A stretch of 32,192 nucleotides of DNA from Giesbergeria sp. (GTDB lineage Bacteria; Pseudomonadota; Gammaproteobacteria; Burkholderiales; Burkholderiaceae_C). How positions within the stretch are numbered: the stretch's first letter is position 1; each line of letters opens with the position of its first letter. Made by a program: the position numbers and the translations under genes. The notes under the pieces were generated by a model. That model saw only the letters and a program-made list of their open reading frames with translations, ran no database searches and was not told the origin of the DNA. Location of the stretch: positions 1 through 32,192 of the forward strand of contig JAGNYI010000033.1 in NCBI GenBank assembly GCA_017985015.1, read 5' to 3'. This document shows positions 18,715 through 27,447 of the stretch, one piece after another.

Positions 18715-19977
18715 ATGAGCGCACCTCTCACTCCCACTGAAAACAAGACGGCCCGTCGCCGTGGCCTCACGCTGATTGCCGTCGCTGTCGTGCTGGTTGG
18801 CATCGGCTGGGGCGGCTGGCACTGGGTCACCGGACGCCACTTTGAAACAACGGACAACGCCTATGTGGCGGGCAACGTGGTGCAGATCACCCCGCAGGTG
18901 GGCGGCACCGTGGTAGCCATTGGCGCCGACGACACCGACCACGTACTGGCAGGCCAGTTGCTGGTTCGGCTCGACCCGGCGGACGCCCGCGTGGCGCTCG
19001 ATCAGGCCCAGGCGCAGCTGGCGCAAACCGTGCGCGAGGTGCGCGGCCTGTATGCCAACAACGCCACGCTTCAAGCGCAAATCAGCCTGCGCCAGGCCGA
19101 CCTGACCCGCGCCCAGGCCGAAGCAACGCGCTTGCAGGACGACGTGAACCGCCGCGCCCCGTTGATGGCGAGCGGCGCCGTCGGCAAGGAAGAGTTCCAG
19201 CACGCCAACGCCGTGGTCAACACGGCCAAAAGCACGGTCGCCGCCGCCCAGGCCGCTGTGCTGGCCGCGCAGGAGCAGCTTGCCGCCAGCCAGACGCAGA
19301 CCGATGGCACCCGCATTGAAGAGCACCCCGGCGTGCTGCGCGCCGCCGCCCGCGTGCGCGAAGCCTTTCTCGCCTTGCAGCGCATGGAGCTGGTGGCGCC
19401 TATTTCCGGCCACATCGCCAAGCGCGGCGTGCAATTGGGCCAACGCGTGGCTGCGGGCGCGCCACTGATGACCGTCGTGGCGCTGAACGATTTGTGGGTG
19501 GACGCCAACTTCAAGGAAAGCCAGTTGCAAACCCTGCGCATCGGTCAAAGCGCCGAACTGGAGGCCGACGTCTACGGCAACAAGGTGAAGTACCACGGCA
19601 CCGTGGTGGGAATGGGCGCGGGCACGGGCGCGGCCTTTGCGCTGTTGCCGGCGCAGAACGCCACCGGCAACTGGATCAAGGTGGTGCAGCGCGTGCCGGT
19701 GCGCATCACGCTGGATGCGGACGAGATCGCCGAGCACCCGCTGCGCGTGGGCCTGTCCATGGACGTCCGTGTGGACACCGCGGACCAGAGTGGCAAAACC
19801 GTCTCCGACACACAGCGCAGCGCTCCCGCGGTCACCACCAGCGTATTCGACGCCCAGATGCAGGCCGCCGATGAAGCCGTGCAGCGCACCATTGCGGCCA
19901 ACCTGGGCCACAAGCCGAGCGCACAGGCGAGGTCGGCGGCCGTGTTGGCCGCCGCGCCACGCCCGGCGCTGCACTAA
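18715..19977 (+). CDS. emrA: EmrA-type membrane fusion protein (HlyD family)
   Basis: A 420-residue periplasmic adaptor. It has one membrane helix (about 18-38), then the biotinyl-lipoyl-like half-motif FETTDNAYVAGNVVQITPQVGGTVVAIGADDTDHVLAGQLLVRLDP (42-87), an alpha-helical hairpin with long heptad stretches (about 90-205), and the returning lipoyl half and beta-barrel (ELVAPISGHIAKRGVQLGQRVAAG, then NDLWVDANFKESQL). This order is diagnostic of EmrA-like proteins that connect an inner-membrane MFS pump to an outer-membrane duct. It lies between the NodT lipoprotein and EmrB genes, 15 bases from the latter. Confidence 0.93.
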   Translation: MSAPLTPTENKTARRRGLTLIAVAVVLVGIGWGGWHWVTGRHFETTDNAYVAGNVVQITPQVGGTVVAIGADDTDHVLAGQLLVRLDPADARVALDQAQAQLAQTVREVRGLYANNATLQAQISLRQADLTRAQAEATRLQDDVNRRAPLMASGAVGKEEFQHANAVVNTAKSTVAAAQAAVLAAQEQLAASQTQTDGTRIEEHPGVLRAAARVREAFLALQRMELVAPISGHIAKRGVQLGQRVAAGAPLMTVVALNDLWVDANFKESQLQTLRIGQSAELEADVYGNKVKYHGTVVGMGAGTGAAFALLPAQNATGNWIKVVQRVPVRITLDADEIAEHPLRVGLSMDVRVDTADQSGKTVSDTQRSAPAVTTSVFDAQMQAADEAVQRTIAANLGHKPSAQARSAAVLAAAPRPALH

Positions 19978-19992
19978 AGAACGGCGCGCTCC

Positions 19993-21615
19993 ATGACCGC
20001 TGCTCAAGCCTCTGCGGAGGCGGCACCGCTAACGCCCCCTGTTGCGCTCCCGCCGCCAGCACCGCCCGCAAGCCCGGCGGCGCATCCACCCCTGCACGGC
20101 ATGCCGCTGCTGCTGGGCACGCTGGCGCTCTCGCTCGCCACGTTCATGAACGTGCTCGACTCGTCGATTGCCAACGTGTCCATCCCGGCCATTGCCGGCG
20201 ACGTGGGCGTGAGCCCGGCCCAGGGCACCTGGGTAATCACCAGCTTTGGCGTGGCCAACGCCATTTCCGTGCCGCTCACCGGCTGGCTGACGCAGCGTTT
20301 TGGCGCGGTGCGCCTGTTCACGCTGAGCATTCTGCTGTTCGTGCTGACCTCGTGGCTGTGCGGCTTTGCTTCGTCGCTGGAAATGCTGGTGGTGTTTCGC
20401 GTGTTGCAAGGCCTGGTAGCCGGGCCGATGATTCCGCTCTCGCAGACCCTCCTGCTATCGAGCTATCCGCGTGCACGCGCCGGCATGGCGCTGGCGCTCT
20501 GGGGGGTCACCACACTGGTCGCACCCGTGGTCGGGCCGCTGCTGGGCGGCTGGATCACCGACAACATCTCGTGGCCGTGGATTTTCTATATCAACGTGCC
20601 CGTAGGCCTGCTTGCGGCGGGCGTCACCTGGAGCATTTACCGGCACCGAGAAACGCCGCGCACCAAGCTGCCTATCGACACGCTGGGCTTGTCGCTGCTG
20701 GTGCTGTGGGTGGGCGCGCTGCAGCTCATGCTCGACAAGGGCAAGGAGCTCGACTGGTTTACCTCGCCACTCATTCTCACCCTGGCCGTGATCGCCGTGG
20801 TGGCACTGGCGGTGTTCCTGGTGTGGGAGCTGACCGATGCGCACCCGGTGGTGGACCTCAAGCTGTTTCGCCAACGCAACTTTGCTTTTGGCGTGCTGTC
20901 GCTGTCGGTGGCGTACGCGCTGTTCTTTGGCAACGTGGTGCTGCTGCCGCTGTGGCTGCAGCAGTTCATGGGCTACACCGCCACCAACGCCGGCATGGCG
21001 CTGGCCCCCGTCGGTATATTTGCCATCGTTCTGACGCCGCTGGTGGGCCGCAAGGTGGGCCAGTGGGACCCGCGCCGCATGGCCACAGGCGCATTCGTGG
21101 TGTTTGCACTCGTGCTGTGGATGCGTTCGCACTTCGACACGCAAACCGACTTCTGGCACATCCTGGTTCCCACGCTGATCCAGGGCGCGGCCATGGCCTT
21201 CTTCTTCATCCCGCTGACCACCATCACGCTGTCCGATTTGCCGCCAGAACGCATTCCGGCCGCCGCAGGCCTCAGCAATTTCGTGCGCATCATGGCGGGC
21301 GCCATGGGCGTCTCGATCACCACCACGCTGTGGGACAGCCGCGCCGCCCTGCACCACGCCCACCTGACCGAAGGCCTGGTGCAAGGCCAGGGCGTGTTTG
21401 GCCAGGCGCTGCAGCAGCTGACTGCGGGAGGCATGACGCAGATCCAGGCGCTGGCGCAAATCAACCGCCTGATTGACCAGCAGGCCTTCACGCGCGCCGC
21501 CGACGACGTCTTTCTCGCCTCGGCCGGGCTATTTTTGGTGCTGATCGCGCTGATCTGGTTGACGCGGCGGCCCGGCAGTGGAGGCAGCGCTGACGCTGCA
21601 GCGGGCGCGCACTGA
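19993..21615 (+). CDS. emrB: EmrB-type MFS multidrug efflux transporter (DHA2, 14 TM)
   Basis: A 540-residue proton-driven exporter of the DHA2 family with about 14 hydrophobic segments. Visible signatures are LDSSIANVSIPAIAGDVG in helix 1, WVITSFGVANAISVPLTGWLTQRFG (motif A region) and GVTTLVAPVVGPLLGGWITDNISWPWIFYINVPVG (the drug-exporter motif C and the following W-I-F-N-P signature). A proline- and alanine-rich cytoplasmic N-terminus of about 35 residues precedes helix 1. With EmrA and NodT it would expel hydrophobic compounds across both membranes. The set is the MarR-controlled transcription unit 16593-21615. Confidence 0.94.
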   Translation: MTAAQASAEAAPLTPPVALPPPAPPASPAAHPPLHGMPLLLGTLALSLATFMNVLDSSIANVSIPAIAGDVGVSPAQGTWVITSFGVANAISVPLTGWLTQRFGAVRLFTLSILLFVLTSWLCGFASSLEMLVVFRVLQGLVAGPMIPLSQTLLLSSYPRARAGMALALWGVTTLVAPVVGPLLGGWITDNISWPWIFYINVPVGLLAAGVTWSIYRHRETPRTKLPIDTLGLSLLVLWVGALQLMLDKGKELDWFTSPLILTLAVIAVVALAVFLVWELTDAHPVVDLKLFRQRNFAFGVLSLSVAYALFFGNVVLLPLWLQQFMGYTATNAGMALAPVGIFAIVLTPLVGRKVGQWDPRRMATGAFVVFALVLWMRSHFDTQTDFWHILVPTLIQGAAMAFFFIPLTTITLSDLPPERIPAAAGLSNFVRIMAGAMGVSITTTLWDSRAALHHAHLTEGLVQGQGVFGQALQQLTAGGMTQIQALAQINRLIDQQAFTRAADDVFLASAGLFLVLIALIWLTRRPGSGGSADAAAGAH

Positions 21616-21624
21616 AGCCATCCG

Positions 21625-21798
21625 TTGCGCCAAGCGCGCCGCGCGATCGAGCAATTTGAGGCGCAGAGTCCGCCCCTCACGCAAGCACTGGACTCAGTGA
21701 ATGCCCTGACGGCGCGTCTGTTGGCTGTACAGGCCAGTGGTTCCTTGGCCGATCGCGTGCGCGAGGTGGTGCAAGCCAATCAAATGCGCGCCAGTTGA
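21625..21798 (+). CDS. Possible 57-residue ORF, low support
   Basis: A frame from a TTG at 21625 to TGA at 21798 reads MRQARRAIEQFEAQSPPLTQ and continues as a mostly helical peptide ending VREVVQANQMRAS. Its amino-acid composition looks protein-like and it lies 9 bases after emrB on the same strand, but there is no clear ribosome binding site, the start is non-ATG and I recognise no family. It may be the C-terminal relic of a longer gene. Confidence 0.25.
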   Translation: MRQARRAIEQFEAQSPPLTQALDSVNALTARLLAVQASGSLADRVREVVQANQMRAS

Positions 21799-21986
21799 TG
21801 GCTGGCGGGCCCCGTCTGGTGGCGCTGCATACGAGCGCGGGAACCACCGTTCTTTCAGCGCCGCTGCCCCTGTGGGCCCGGAAAATGCTAGGTGGCAGCG
21901 TCTGATTTCATTTCTCAATCCATCGAGCACGGCAAGCGAAGCCGACAAAGTGATCGTTTGATTTGGAAATGAAATGATCTACCCCA
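21799..21986. other. Spacer with a 10-bp inverted repeat
   Basis: No gene. ATTTCATTTC (21905-21914) and GAAATGAAAT (21966-21975) are perfect inverse copies separated by 51 bases, just downstream of the cyclic-di-GMP gene stop (minus strand) and the emrB end (plus strand). They could form the base of a terminator-like stem or be ends of a small decayed element. Confidence 0.4.
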
Positions 21987-24900
21987 TCACACAGCCCCGT
22001 GCGCCCGCACCAATGCTGCAAATTCCTCTGCAGGAACAGGCCGGCTCAGCAAGTAGCCCTGCCAGGCATGGCAATGGTGGCGCTCCAAAAATTCCTGCTG
22101 CGCCTGGGTTTCCACGCCTTCGGCAATCACTTGCAGACCCAGGCTGGAACCCAGCGCAAGAATGGTGCGCACGATGGAGGCATCGTTGGGGTCGGTCAGA
22201 ACGTCGCGTACGAAGCTCTGATCGATCTTGAGCTGGTCCAGCGGCAGGCGCTTGAGGTAAGACAGGCTGGAATAGCCGGTGCCGAAATCGTCGAGCGAAA
22301 AACCGACGCCATAGGACTTGAGTTCCAGCATGCGCGCCACCGATTCCTCGACGTCGTGCAACAGCAGCCCTTCGGTCAGCTCCAGCTTCAGGCGTCGCGC
22401 CGCCGCACCGGTGCTGGCCAGCGTGCCAAGCACTTGCTGCACAAAGCCCAACTGCCGAAACTGGCGCGGGCTGACGTTGACGGCCAGGGTGAGTGGCGCC
22501 AGCTGCGGATCGCTGGCCCATTGCGCCAGCTGCTTGCAAGCGGTTTCAAGCACCCACTGCCCAAGCGGAAGGATCAGGCCGGTTTCTTCGGCCATGGGAA
22601 TGAAGTTGGCGGGCGAAACAAAACCGCGCTGCGGGTGGTGCCAGCGCAGCAGCGCCTCGGCAGCAACGATGCGACCATGGTCCACCTGGGGCTGGTAATA
22701 GAGCTCGAATTGCCCCTGCGCCAGACCCGCACGCATATCCACCTCCAGCGCGGCGCGTTCGCTGGCCTGGGTGTGCATGCTGGGGTCGTAGAAACACAAG
22801 GTATCGCGGCCTGTGGCCTTCGCCTGGTACATGGCCAGGTCGACGCGCTGCAGTATTGCGTCCACGCTGTCTTCCGTAGCGCTGAACACAGTTACGCCCA
22901 TGCTTAGCGTGCTGTGGTGAGACTCGCCGTCCATCACATAGGGTTCGCGCAGCGACGCGAGAATTTTTTGGCCGATCTCGTCGCAATGCCTGCGGGCCGC
23001 CTCCGTGCTGTCGCCCACGTTTTCGAGCAATACGGCAAATTCGTCACCGCCTGGACGGGCCACGGTGTCGTCGGACCGCACGCAGGCCAGCAGTCGCTCG
23101 GCCACCAACTTGAGCAGTTGGTCACCGCGCTCATGGCCCCGGGTGTCGTTGAGCGCCTTGAAGTTGTCCAGGTCGAGCATCAGCAGCGCGCAGTGCGAGG
23201 GCGGTTTGCAGTGCCTGAGGCTTTGCTCCAGGCGGTTGACCAGCAAGCGGCGATTGGGCAGCGCGGTAAGCAAGTCGTAATAGGCCAGCGTACGAATCTC
23301 TTGCTCCGCAGCTTTGCGCTGCGACAGATCGACAAAAGTCACCAGCAGCTGCTTGCCCACCCAGACACCGGCAATTTCCATGGTGCGGGGTTGTTGATCG
23401 GCACCGACCACCGTGAACTCCCCACTCGGAATGGCTCCGCCTTCGTGGTACGCCTTGCGCGTTGCCAAGTACCAGTCCTCTTGCAGCCGCGCCCGGGACT
23501 CGGGGTCTGGGTAGGCCTTTTGCCACCAGGCCTCCCCATCCGGCAGATCGATCTCACCGTAGCCGGTAAGCTCTGTGAAGTGCTGGTTGCAAAGGGCGAC
23601 GGCGCCGTCGCGCTCCAGCAGCAAAACACCCACTGGCAATTGCTCCAGCAATGCGCGCAGACGCGACTCATTGCGTCGCAAGGCCTCTTCCATGGCATGG
23701 CGGGCGGTGATGTCGTGCAGCACCACGATGGCGTGGGTGGCAGCGCCTTCGCCGCGCTCCGGCCGCATCGCCGAGATCGTGCGGGCCACCCAGCGCTGTG
23801 GCGGCACGGCGGCGCCAGCGGCAGCATCGCGGGGCGCCGCAAGCGGCAGTTCCAGCGAAAACTCACCGCCCTGCAGGGCGCGCAGCTCCTCGACCTGCTT
23901 CTGCGCGCGCTCGGAATCCGGCCCCGGCTCAAACAGCTCGCTCAAGCTGCGGCCCCGCAGAGCCGCCTTTTCGCTGCCCACAATGGCGCAAAAACGCTGG
24001 TTGATTTCAGTGAGCTGCCCAGTCTCGGCATCAACCAGGGCAACGCCCACGGCGGCCTGGTTGAAGAGTGCCAGAAACCGCCCTTCGCTGCTGACGAGTG
24101 CCGCATCGGACTGGTGCGCACGCATCAGCGCTGCGCGGCGCTGCCGCGACAACAGACTGAACACAGTGCCCAACAACACAACCAGCGCAGCGCCCACCAA
24201 GGCGCTGTTCAAGGGCAGGCGAGTCTCTGGCGGGCTTAAAAATCGTTCGGTAGGGAAAAAATCGAGGCGCCAATGGCGGTCGTGCACCACAAGCTCACGC
24301 AGCGCCGGTCTCAAGTGCTCCAGTGGATGGGCACGGTCGCTCTGAAAAAGCACGCTGCCCTGAGGGGCGACCGCCTTCGCACCGGGCGCACCCAGGTCGT
24401 GCAATTCGATGGCGATGTTCTCGTTGCCGGGTTTGGACTCAATCGCCTGCATCAACTTGAACACGTTCACCGTCATGGCCACAGCGCCCAGAAAAGGCCT
24501 TCTGGACGGTGTTTCTCCCTCCGTCCGCGCTGCATCGAATACCGGCACACGAATCACGATACCGGGGTGAGCGGAGGATTCTTGCAGCAAGGGAAAAGCG
24601 GCCGACACCACCACATGGCCGGTGTCACGGGCGTACTGCATGGCCTCCAGATTGGCGGGCTGGGAGCTGATATCCAAACCCAATACCGCCTCATTCCCTT
24701 GTATTGGCCACAAAAAATCGGCCACAAAGTACTCGCTGCGCTGCACCAACGGGTGAATGGCAAAGCCTGGGTTTCCGTCGGCTCGCAGGGATCTGTCCGC
24801 GCGGACCTGCTGTTCAAATGCTTCGCGATCTGCCTGGGCGACCCGGCGCGTGAAAGCGAGACTGACCAAGCCGGGGGTGCGTGAACTGGCGGCGAGCTCT

Positions 24901-25172
24901 TCTGCGGCCCGCTGGAATTGCGCTCGCGTCAGCGCAGGATTGGCAACAAAAAGCCCCCGCAGTCCGTACACCACCTCGGTGTCACTGGCCAGGCGCTGCT
25001 GCAGCGCCTGCGATACCTGGGTGGCCTGTTGCTCAAAGCGGGCCTGCTCGATGGCCGTGAGCCGGGCGTCCTGTTCGCGGTACAGCAAAACGCTGGCAAG
25101 CAAGCCGAGCAGCACCACCAACGCGGCAGGGAGCCAACGCGGAGAAAGGGCAGCAGGCGAAGAATGGCGCAT
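21987..25172 (-). CDS. CHASE-PAS-PAS-GGDEF-EAL protein, cyclic-di-GMP turnover
   Basis: A 1061-residue inner-membrane sensor. Order: first membrane helix (about 14-31), an extracytoplasmic CHASE domain (about 35-310, with VVYGLRGLF and GLVSLAFTRRV), second helix (about 323-342), PAS (about 360-490), PAS (about 500-620), GGDEF (about 628-800) and EAL (about 812-1061). The diguanylate cyclase active site GGDEF is intact (708-712), with a likely RxxD inhibitory site (Arg699, Asp702) five residues upstream. The phosphodiesterase has EALLRW (Glu839) and DDFGTGYSSL. Both opposing activities could be functional. CHASE domains sense small external ligands, so an environmental signal probably sets the balance. 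The ATG at 25172 places the first helix normally; the frame is open further upstream. Confidence 0.93.
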   Translation of the reverse strand: MRHSSPAALSPRWLPAALVVLLGLLASVLLYREQDARLTAIEQARFEQQATQVSQALQQRLASDTEVVYGLRGLFVANPALTRAQFQRAAEELAASSRTPGLVSLAFTRRVAQADREAFEQQVRADRSLRADGNPGFAIHPLVQRSEYFVADFLWPIQGNEAVLGLDISSQPANLEAMQYARDTGHVVVSAAFPLLQESSAHPGIVIRVPVFDAARTEGETPSRRPFLGAVAMTVNVFKLMQAIESKPGNENIAIELHDLGAPGAKAVAPQGSVLFQSDRAHPLEHLRPALRELVVHDRHWRLDFFPTERFLSPPETRLPLNSALVGAALVVLLGTVFSLLSRQRRAALMRAHQSDAALVSSEGRFLALFNQAAVGVALVDAETGQLTEINQRFCAIVGSEKAALRGRSLSELFEPGPDSERAQKQVEELRALQGGEFSLELPLAAPRDAAAGAAVPPQRWVARTISAMRPERGEGAATHAIVVLHDITARHAMEEALRRNESRLRALLEQLPVGVLLLERDGAVALCNQHFTELTGYGEIDLPDGEAWWQKAYPDPESRARLQEDWYLATRKAYHEGGAIPSGEFTVVGADQQPRTMEIAGVWVGKQLLVTFVDLSQRKAAEQEIRTLAYYDLLTALPNRRLLVNRLEQSLRHCKPPSHCALLMLDLDNFKALNDTRGHERGDQLLKLVAERLLACVRSDDTVARPGGDEFAVLLENVGDSTEAARRHCDEIGQKILASLREPYVMDGESHHSTLSMGVTVFSATEDSVDAILQRVDLAMYQAKATGRDTLCFYDPSMHTQASERAALEVDMRAGLAQGQFELYYQPQVDHGRIVAAEALLRWHHPQRGFVSPANFIPMAEETGLILPLGQWVLETACKQLAQWASDPQLAPLTLAVNVSPRQFRQLGFVQQVLGTLASTGAAARRLKLELTEGLLLHDVEESVARMLELKSYGVGFSLDDFGTGYSSLSYLKRLPLDQLKIDQSFVRDVLTDPNDASIVRTILALGSSLGLQVIAEGVETQAQQEFLERHHCHAWQGYLLSRPVPAEEFAALVRAHGAV

Positions 25173-25390
25173 CACTTCGCATCGTAACCGTGCTCGCGCA
25201 GCTTGAAACAGAAGGTTGACATGGCGTCTGGCGCAACCGTTGGATGGGCTTGTCGCTCTCAGTGCAATAGCGCAGCAGCACCCATACATGGGCAATCCTG
25301 ACCCCCACAAGAGCCTTGGGCCTACGTGGCAAGCTTGTAGCAGGGACCAATATGGCGGCTCGTCACGCAATAAGCAAAAGGAAAAACTTC

Positions 25391-25549
25391 ATGTCCATCT
25401 CCCTCATTCTCCTCATCGTCCTGATCCTGATTCTGGTTGGTGCTCTGCCCACCTGGGGACACAGCCGCTCGTGGGGCTACGGACCCAGTGGTGGTATCGG
25501 TCTGGTGGTTCTCATCCTCGTGGTCCTGCTGCTCATGGGCAAGATCTGA
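25391..25549 (+). CDS. DUF3309 family small membrane protein
   Basis: A 52-residue peptide with two hydrophobic helices (residues 3-19 and 36-50) joined by PTWGHSRSWGYGPSGG, the characteristic motif of DUF3309. Small proteins of this family are common in proteobacteria and probably sit in the inner membrane; their role is unknown. The ATG at 25391 is preceded by AAAAGGAA at good spacing. It is transcribed away from the large cyclic-di-GMP gene, with about 220 bases between them in which I see no other element. Confidence 0.85.
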   Translation: MSISLILLIVLILILVGALPTWGHSRSWGYGPSGGIGLVVLILVVLLLMGKI

Positions 25550-25645
25550 CGGATCATCGGTAGGGCCAGCCGATGCACCGGACAGAGAGGGGTGGATCGG
25601 CGGCCCACCATTCGTATTTTCCGCATTGGAGGGCCGCTTCGACCC

Positions 25646-26194
25646 TCATGCCGAGCGCGCGGGGTGCTCCGCGCGCGCAAACGCGCCGGTCAGAGCAGCC
25701 AGCTCTTTCGGATTGACCCGGCCATCGCCGTTTCCTTGCGCGTCCATGAGCCCCAGCAATACCTGGGACAAGGGGTCGTTGGCGCGGTCGCCCGCCGCGC
25801 GCGCCAGGCCCTTCTGGAATTCCTCGTGGGAGATGCTGCCGTCCTGATCGGCGTCGAAGCGGCTTGTCAGCCGCAGCGTTTGCTGTTCGGTAGCGCCAAA
25901 GCGCGCCAGCAAATCCTGAAAATCCGGCCTCGATACCGTGCCCTGCTCCGCCGTGCCCGATGCCGATTCGGCCGGTCGGCCGACGCGGTGCGTCAGCGCG
26001 CTGGCCGATTCCGCCCCAAGCGCGCCCTGGCCCGCCAAACCCCGCGCCTCGGGGCTCCAACTCACCAGAGCCGCCGGCCCGGCATTGGCCGCCTCCCCGT
26101 TGCGCCGCGGCGCCGTGGCGTTGCCCGAGCCGCTCTGTGAGGCGTTGAAAAGCAAAGACGCCAGGGATGCCAGTCCGGAAATGAGGGGGGTCAT
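25646..26194 (-). CDS. EF-hand domain protein
   Basis: A 182-residue protein with calcium-binding EF-hand motifs in its C-terminal half. One loop is canonical, DADQDGSISHEEF (about residues 115-127). A second, DAQGNGDGRVNPKEL (about 152-166), is longer by two residues and may bind weakly. The N-terminal 85 residues are serine/alanine/glycine-rich and of low complexity, starting MTPLISGLASLASLLFNASQSG, which may be a weak signal or anchor. The ATG at 26194 has AGGAG 8 bases upstream. Function is unknown; bacterial proteins of this kind are thought to buffer calcium or act as calcium-responsive adaptors. Confidence 0.82.
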   Translation of the reverse strand: MTPLISGLASLASLLFNASQSGSGNATAPRRNGEAANAGPAALVSWSPEARGLAGQGALGAESASALTHRVGRPAESASGTAEQGTVSRPDFQDLLARFGATEQQTLRLTSRFDADQDGSISHEEFQKGLARAAGDRANDPLSQVLLGLMDAQGNGDGRVNPKELAALTGAFARAEHPARSA

Positions 26195-26350
26195 GCAGTG
26201 AACTCCTGAGGGCTGGTGGCCAATGGATGCGGCCAAACCGCCGCAACTCAGACCTTACGCATTTGCGCGCGCCTTGATGCCGCAATAAGCGGGACCCCTG
26301 TTGGCCGGTTCTGGCCGCTGGCGCTGTGCCGCAGCAAAAAATACAAGAGA

Positions 26351-26403
26351 AATTGGCCTCTGGCGCTTATTTCATATACACTTTAAGCTCACTTTTCAAT
26401 AGC
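26351..26403 (+). repeat. Family 1 repeat copy E, rearranged
   Basis: The left half, AATTGGCCTCTGGCGCTTATTT, follows the family. The right half does not: it reads GAGC-type sequence whose minus strand, GCTATTGAAAAGTGAG, is also found in copy A. It overlaps the 3' end of the LysR gene, supplying its last codons (AIEK) and stop. Confidence 0.5.
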
Positions 26404-27294
26404 ATCCTGCGGCAGCAAGAGCCCTTGCCTTGCCGCCACCGCGCTGCGCAGAAACTCCCAGGTGGCCTGCATGCGCGAGACATGCTTGTTTTCTTCGGGC
26501 ATCGACATCCAGAAGGTCCGCACAAAACGCGCCGCGCCGGGCAGTACGCGGCGCAAGCCGGGGTCTTGCGCCGCAACAAACGCCGGCAGAACCGCCAGGC
26601 CCGCCCCGGCGCGCACGGCCTCGTACTGGGCCAGCACGCTGGTGCTGCGCAGCGAAAAATGGGCCGGCCGGTGCAACTCATCGAGAATTTGCAGCTCTTT
26701 GGTGAACAACAAATCGTCCACATAGCTGACAAAGCTGTGCCCCGCCAAGTCGGCCGGGGCGCGAATGGGCGCGTGCGCGGCCAGATAGTCCGGCGCGCCG
26801 TAGAGATGCAGCACGTAGTCGGTGAGCTTGACCACCAGCACCGCGCCGCGCGCCGGGCGCTCCAGCGAAATGACGATATCGGCCTCGCGGCGCGACAAGT
26901 GCACCAGGCGGGGCAGCGCCAGCAAATCGATCACCAGGCCGGGGTGTTCAGACGCAAACTGCGCCAGTTGCGGAGCCAGCACCAAGTTCCCAAAGCCTTC
27001 GGTGGCGCCAATGCGCACCGCGCCGTGCAGGCCCTGGCGCACGCCGGGCGCGGCGTGCTCCACCGCCAGAAACGCCGCCTCCATGCCTTCGACCTGCGGC
27101 AGCAGGCTGCGGCCAGCCTCGCTCAGGCGGTGGCCCGCCGCTTCGCGCGCGAACAGCGGCGAGCCGACCTGCTTTTCCAGCGCCTGAATGCGCCGCGCCA
27201 CAGTGGTGTGGTCCACCCCCAGGCGCCGCGCGGCACCGACCAGGGTGCCGGCACGGGCCAGTTCCAAAAAATAGCGCAGGTTGTCCCAGTCCAT
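26389..27294 (-). CDS. LysR-family transcriptional regulator
   Basis: A 301-residue LysR-type regulator: N-terminal winged-helix domain MDWDNLRYFLELARAGTLVGAARRLGVDHTTVARRIQALEKQVGSPLFAREAAG (1-54), then a periplasmic-binding-protein-like effector domain. The start ATG at 27294 begins exactly at the domain; upstream codons in the open frame are not conserved. It is divergent from mmsA (153 bases apart), with an inverted repeat between them, and is the likely activator or repressor of the valine/isobutyrate genes. The effector is not known. Its last codons and stop lie in a degenerate family 1 repeat, so the C-terminus may have been altered by insertion. Confidence 0.93.
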   Translation of the reverse strand: MDWDNLRYFLELARAGTLVGAARRLGVDHTTVARRIQALEKQVGSPLFAREAAGHRLSEAGRSLLPQVEGMEAAFLAVEHAAPGVRQGLHGAVRIGATEGFGNLVLAPQLAQFASEHPGLVIDLLALPRLVHLSRREADIVISLERPARGAVLVVKLTDYVLHLYGAPDYLAAHAPIRAPADLAGHSFVSYVDDLLFTKELQILDELHRPAHFSLRSTSVLAQYEAVRAGAGLAVLPAFVAAQDPGLRRVLPGAARFVRTFWMSMPEENKHVSRMQATWEFLRSAVAARQGLLLPQDAIEK

Positions 27295-27349
27295 TGGTCG
27301 CCCCTCACATTCGGGTTCGTTGTGCGTTTTTGCAAACTCCGTGCGCACG

Positions 27350-27370
27350 ATTGTCTATTGTGCTGACAAT
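27350..27370. promoter_or_regulatory. Candidate LysR box in the lysR/mmsA divergent region
   Basis: ATTGTC (27350-27355) and GACAAT (27365-27370) are perfect inverse repeats with a 9-base spacer, giving a T-N11-A-type site in the 153-base gap between the two start codons. This is the usual position and form of a LysR-type binding site. It is 78 bases before the mmsA start. Confidence 0.55.
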
Positions 27371-27447
27371 TCTGCACAGCTACCATGGCCGGGTTCTCTG
27401 CACTGTTGCCAGTGCCGCCACCCTGCCCTCTTTATTGGAGACTCCCC

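Noticed and set aside
22914-24239. 441-codon plus-strand frame inside the cyclic-di-GMP gene
   Set aside because: Shadow of the PAS/GGDEF coding region.
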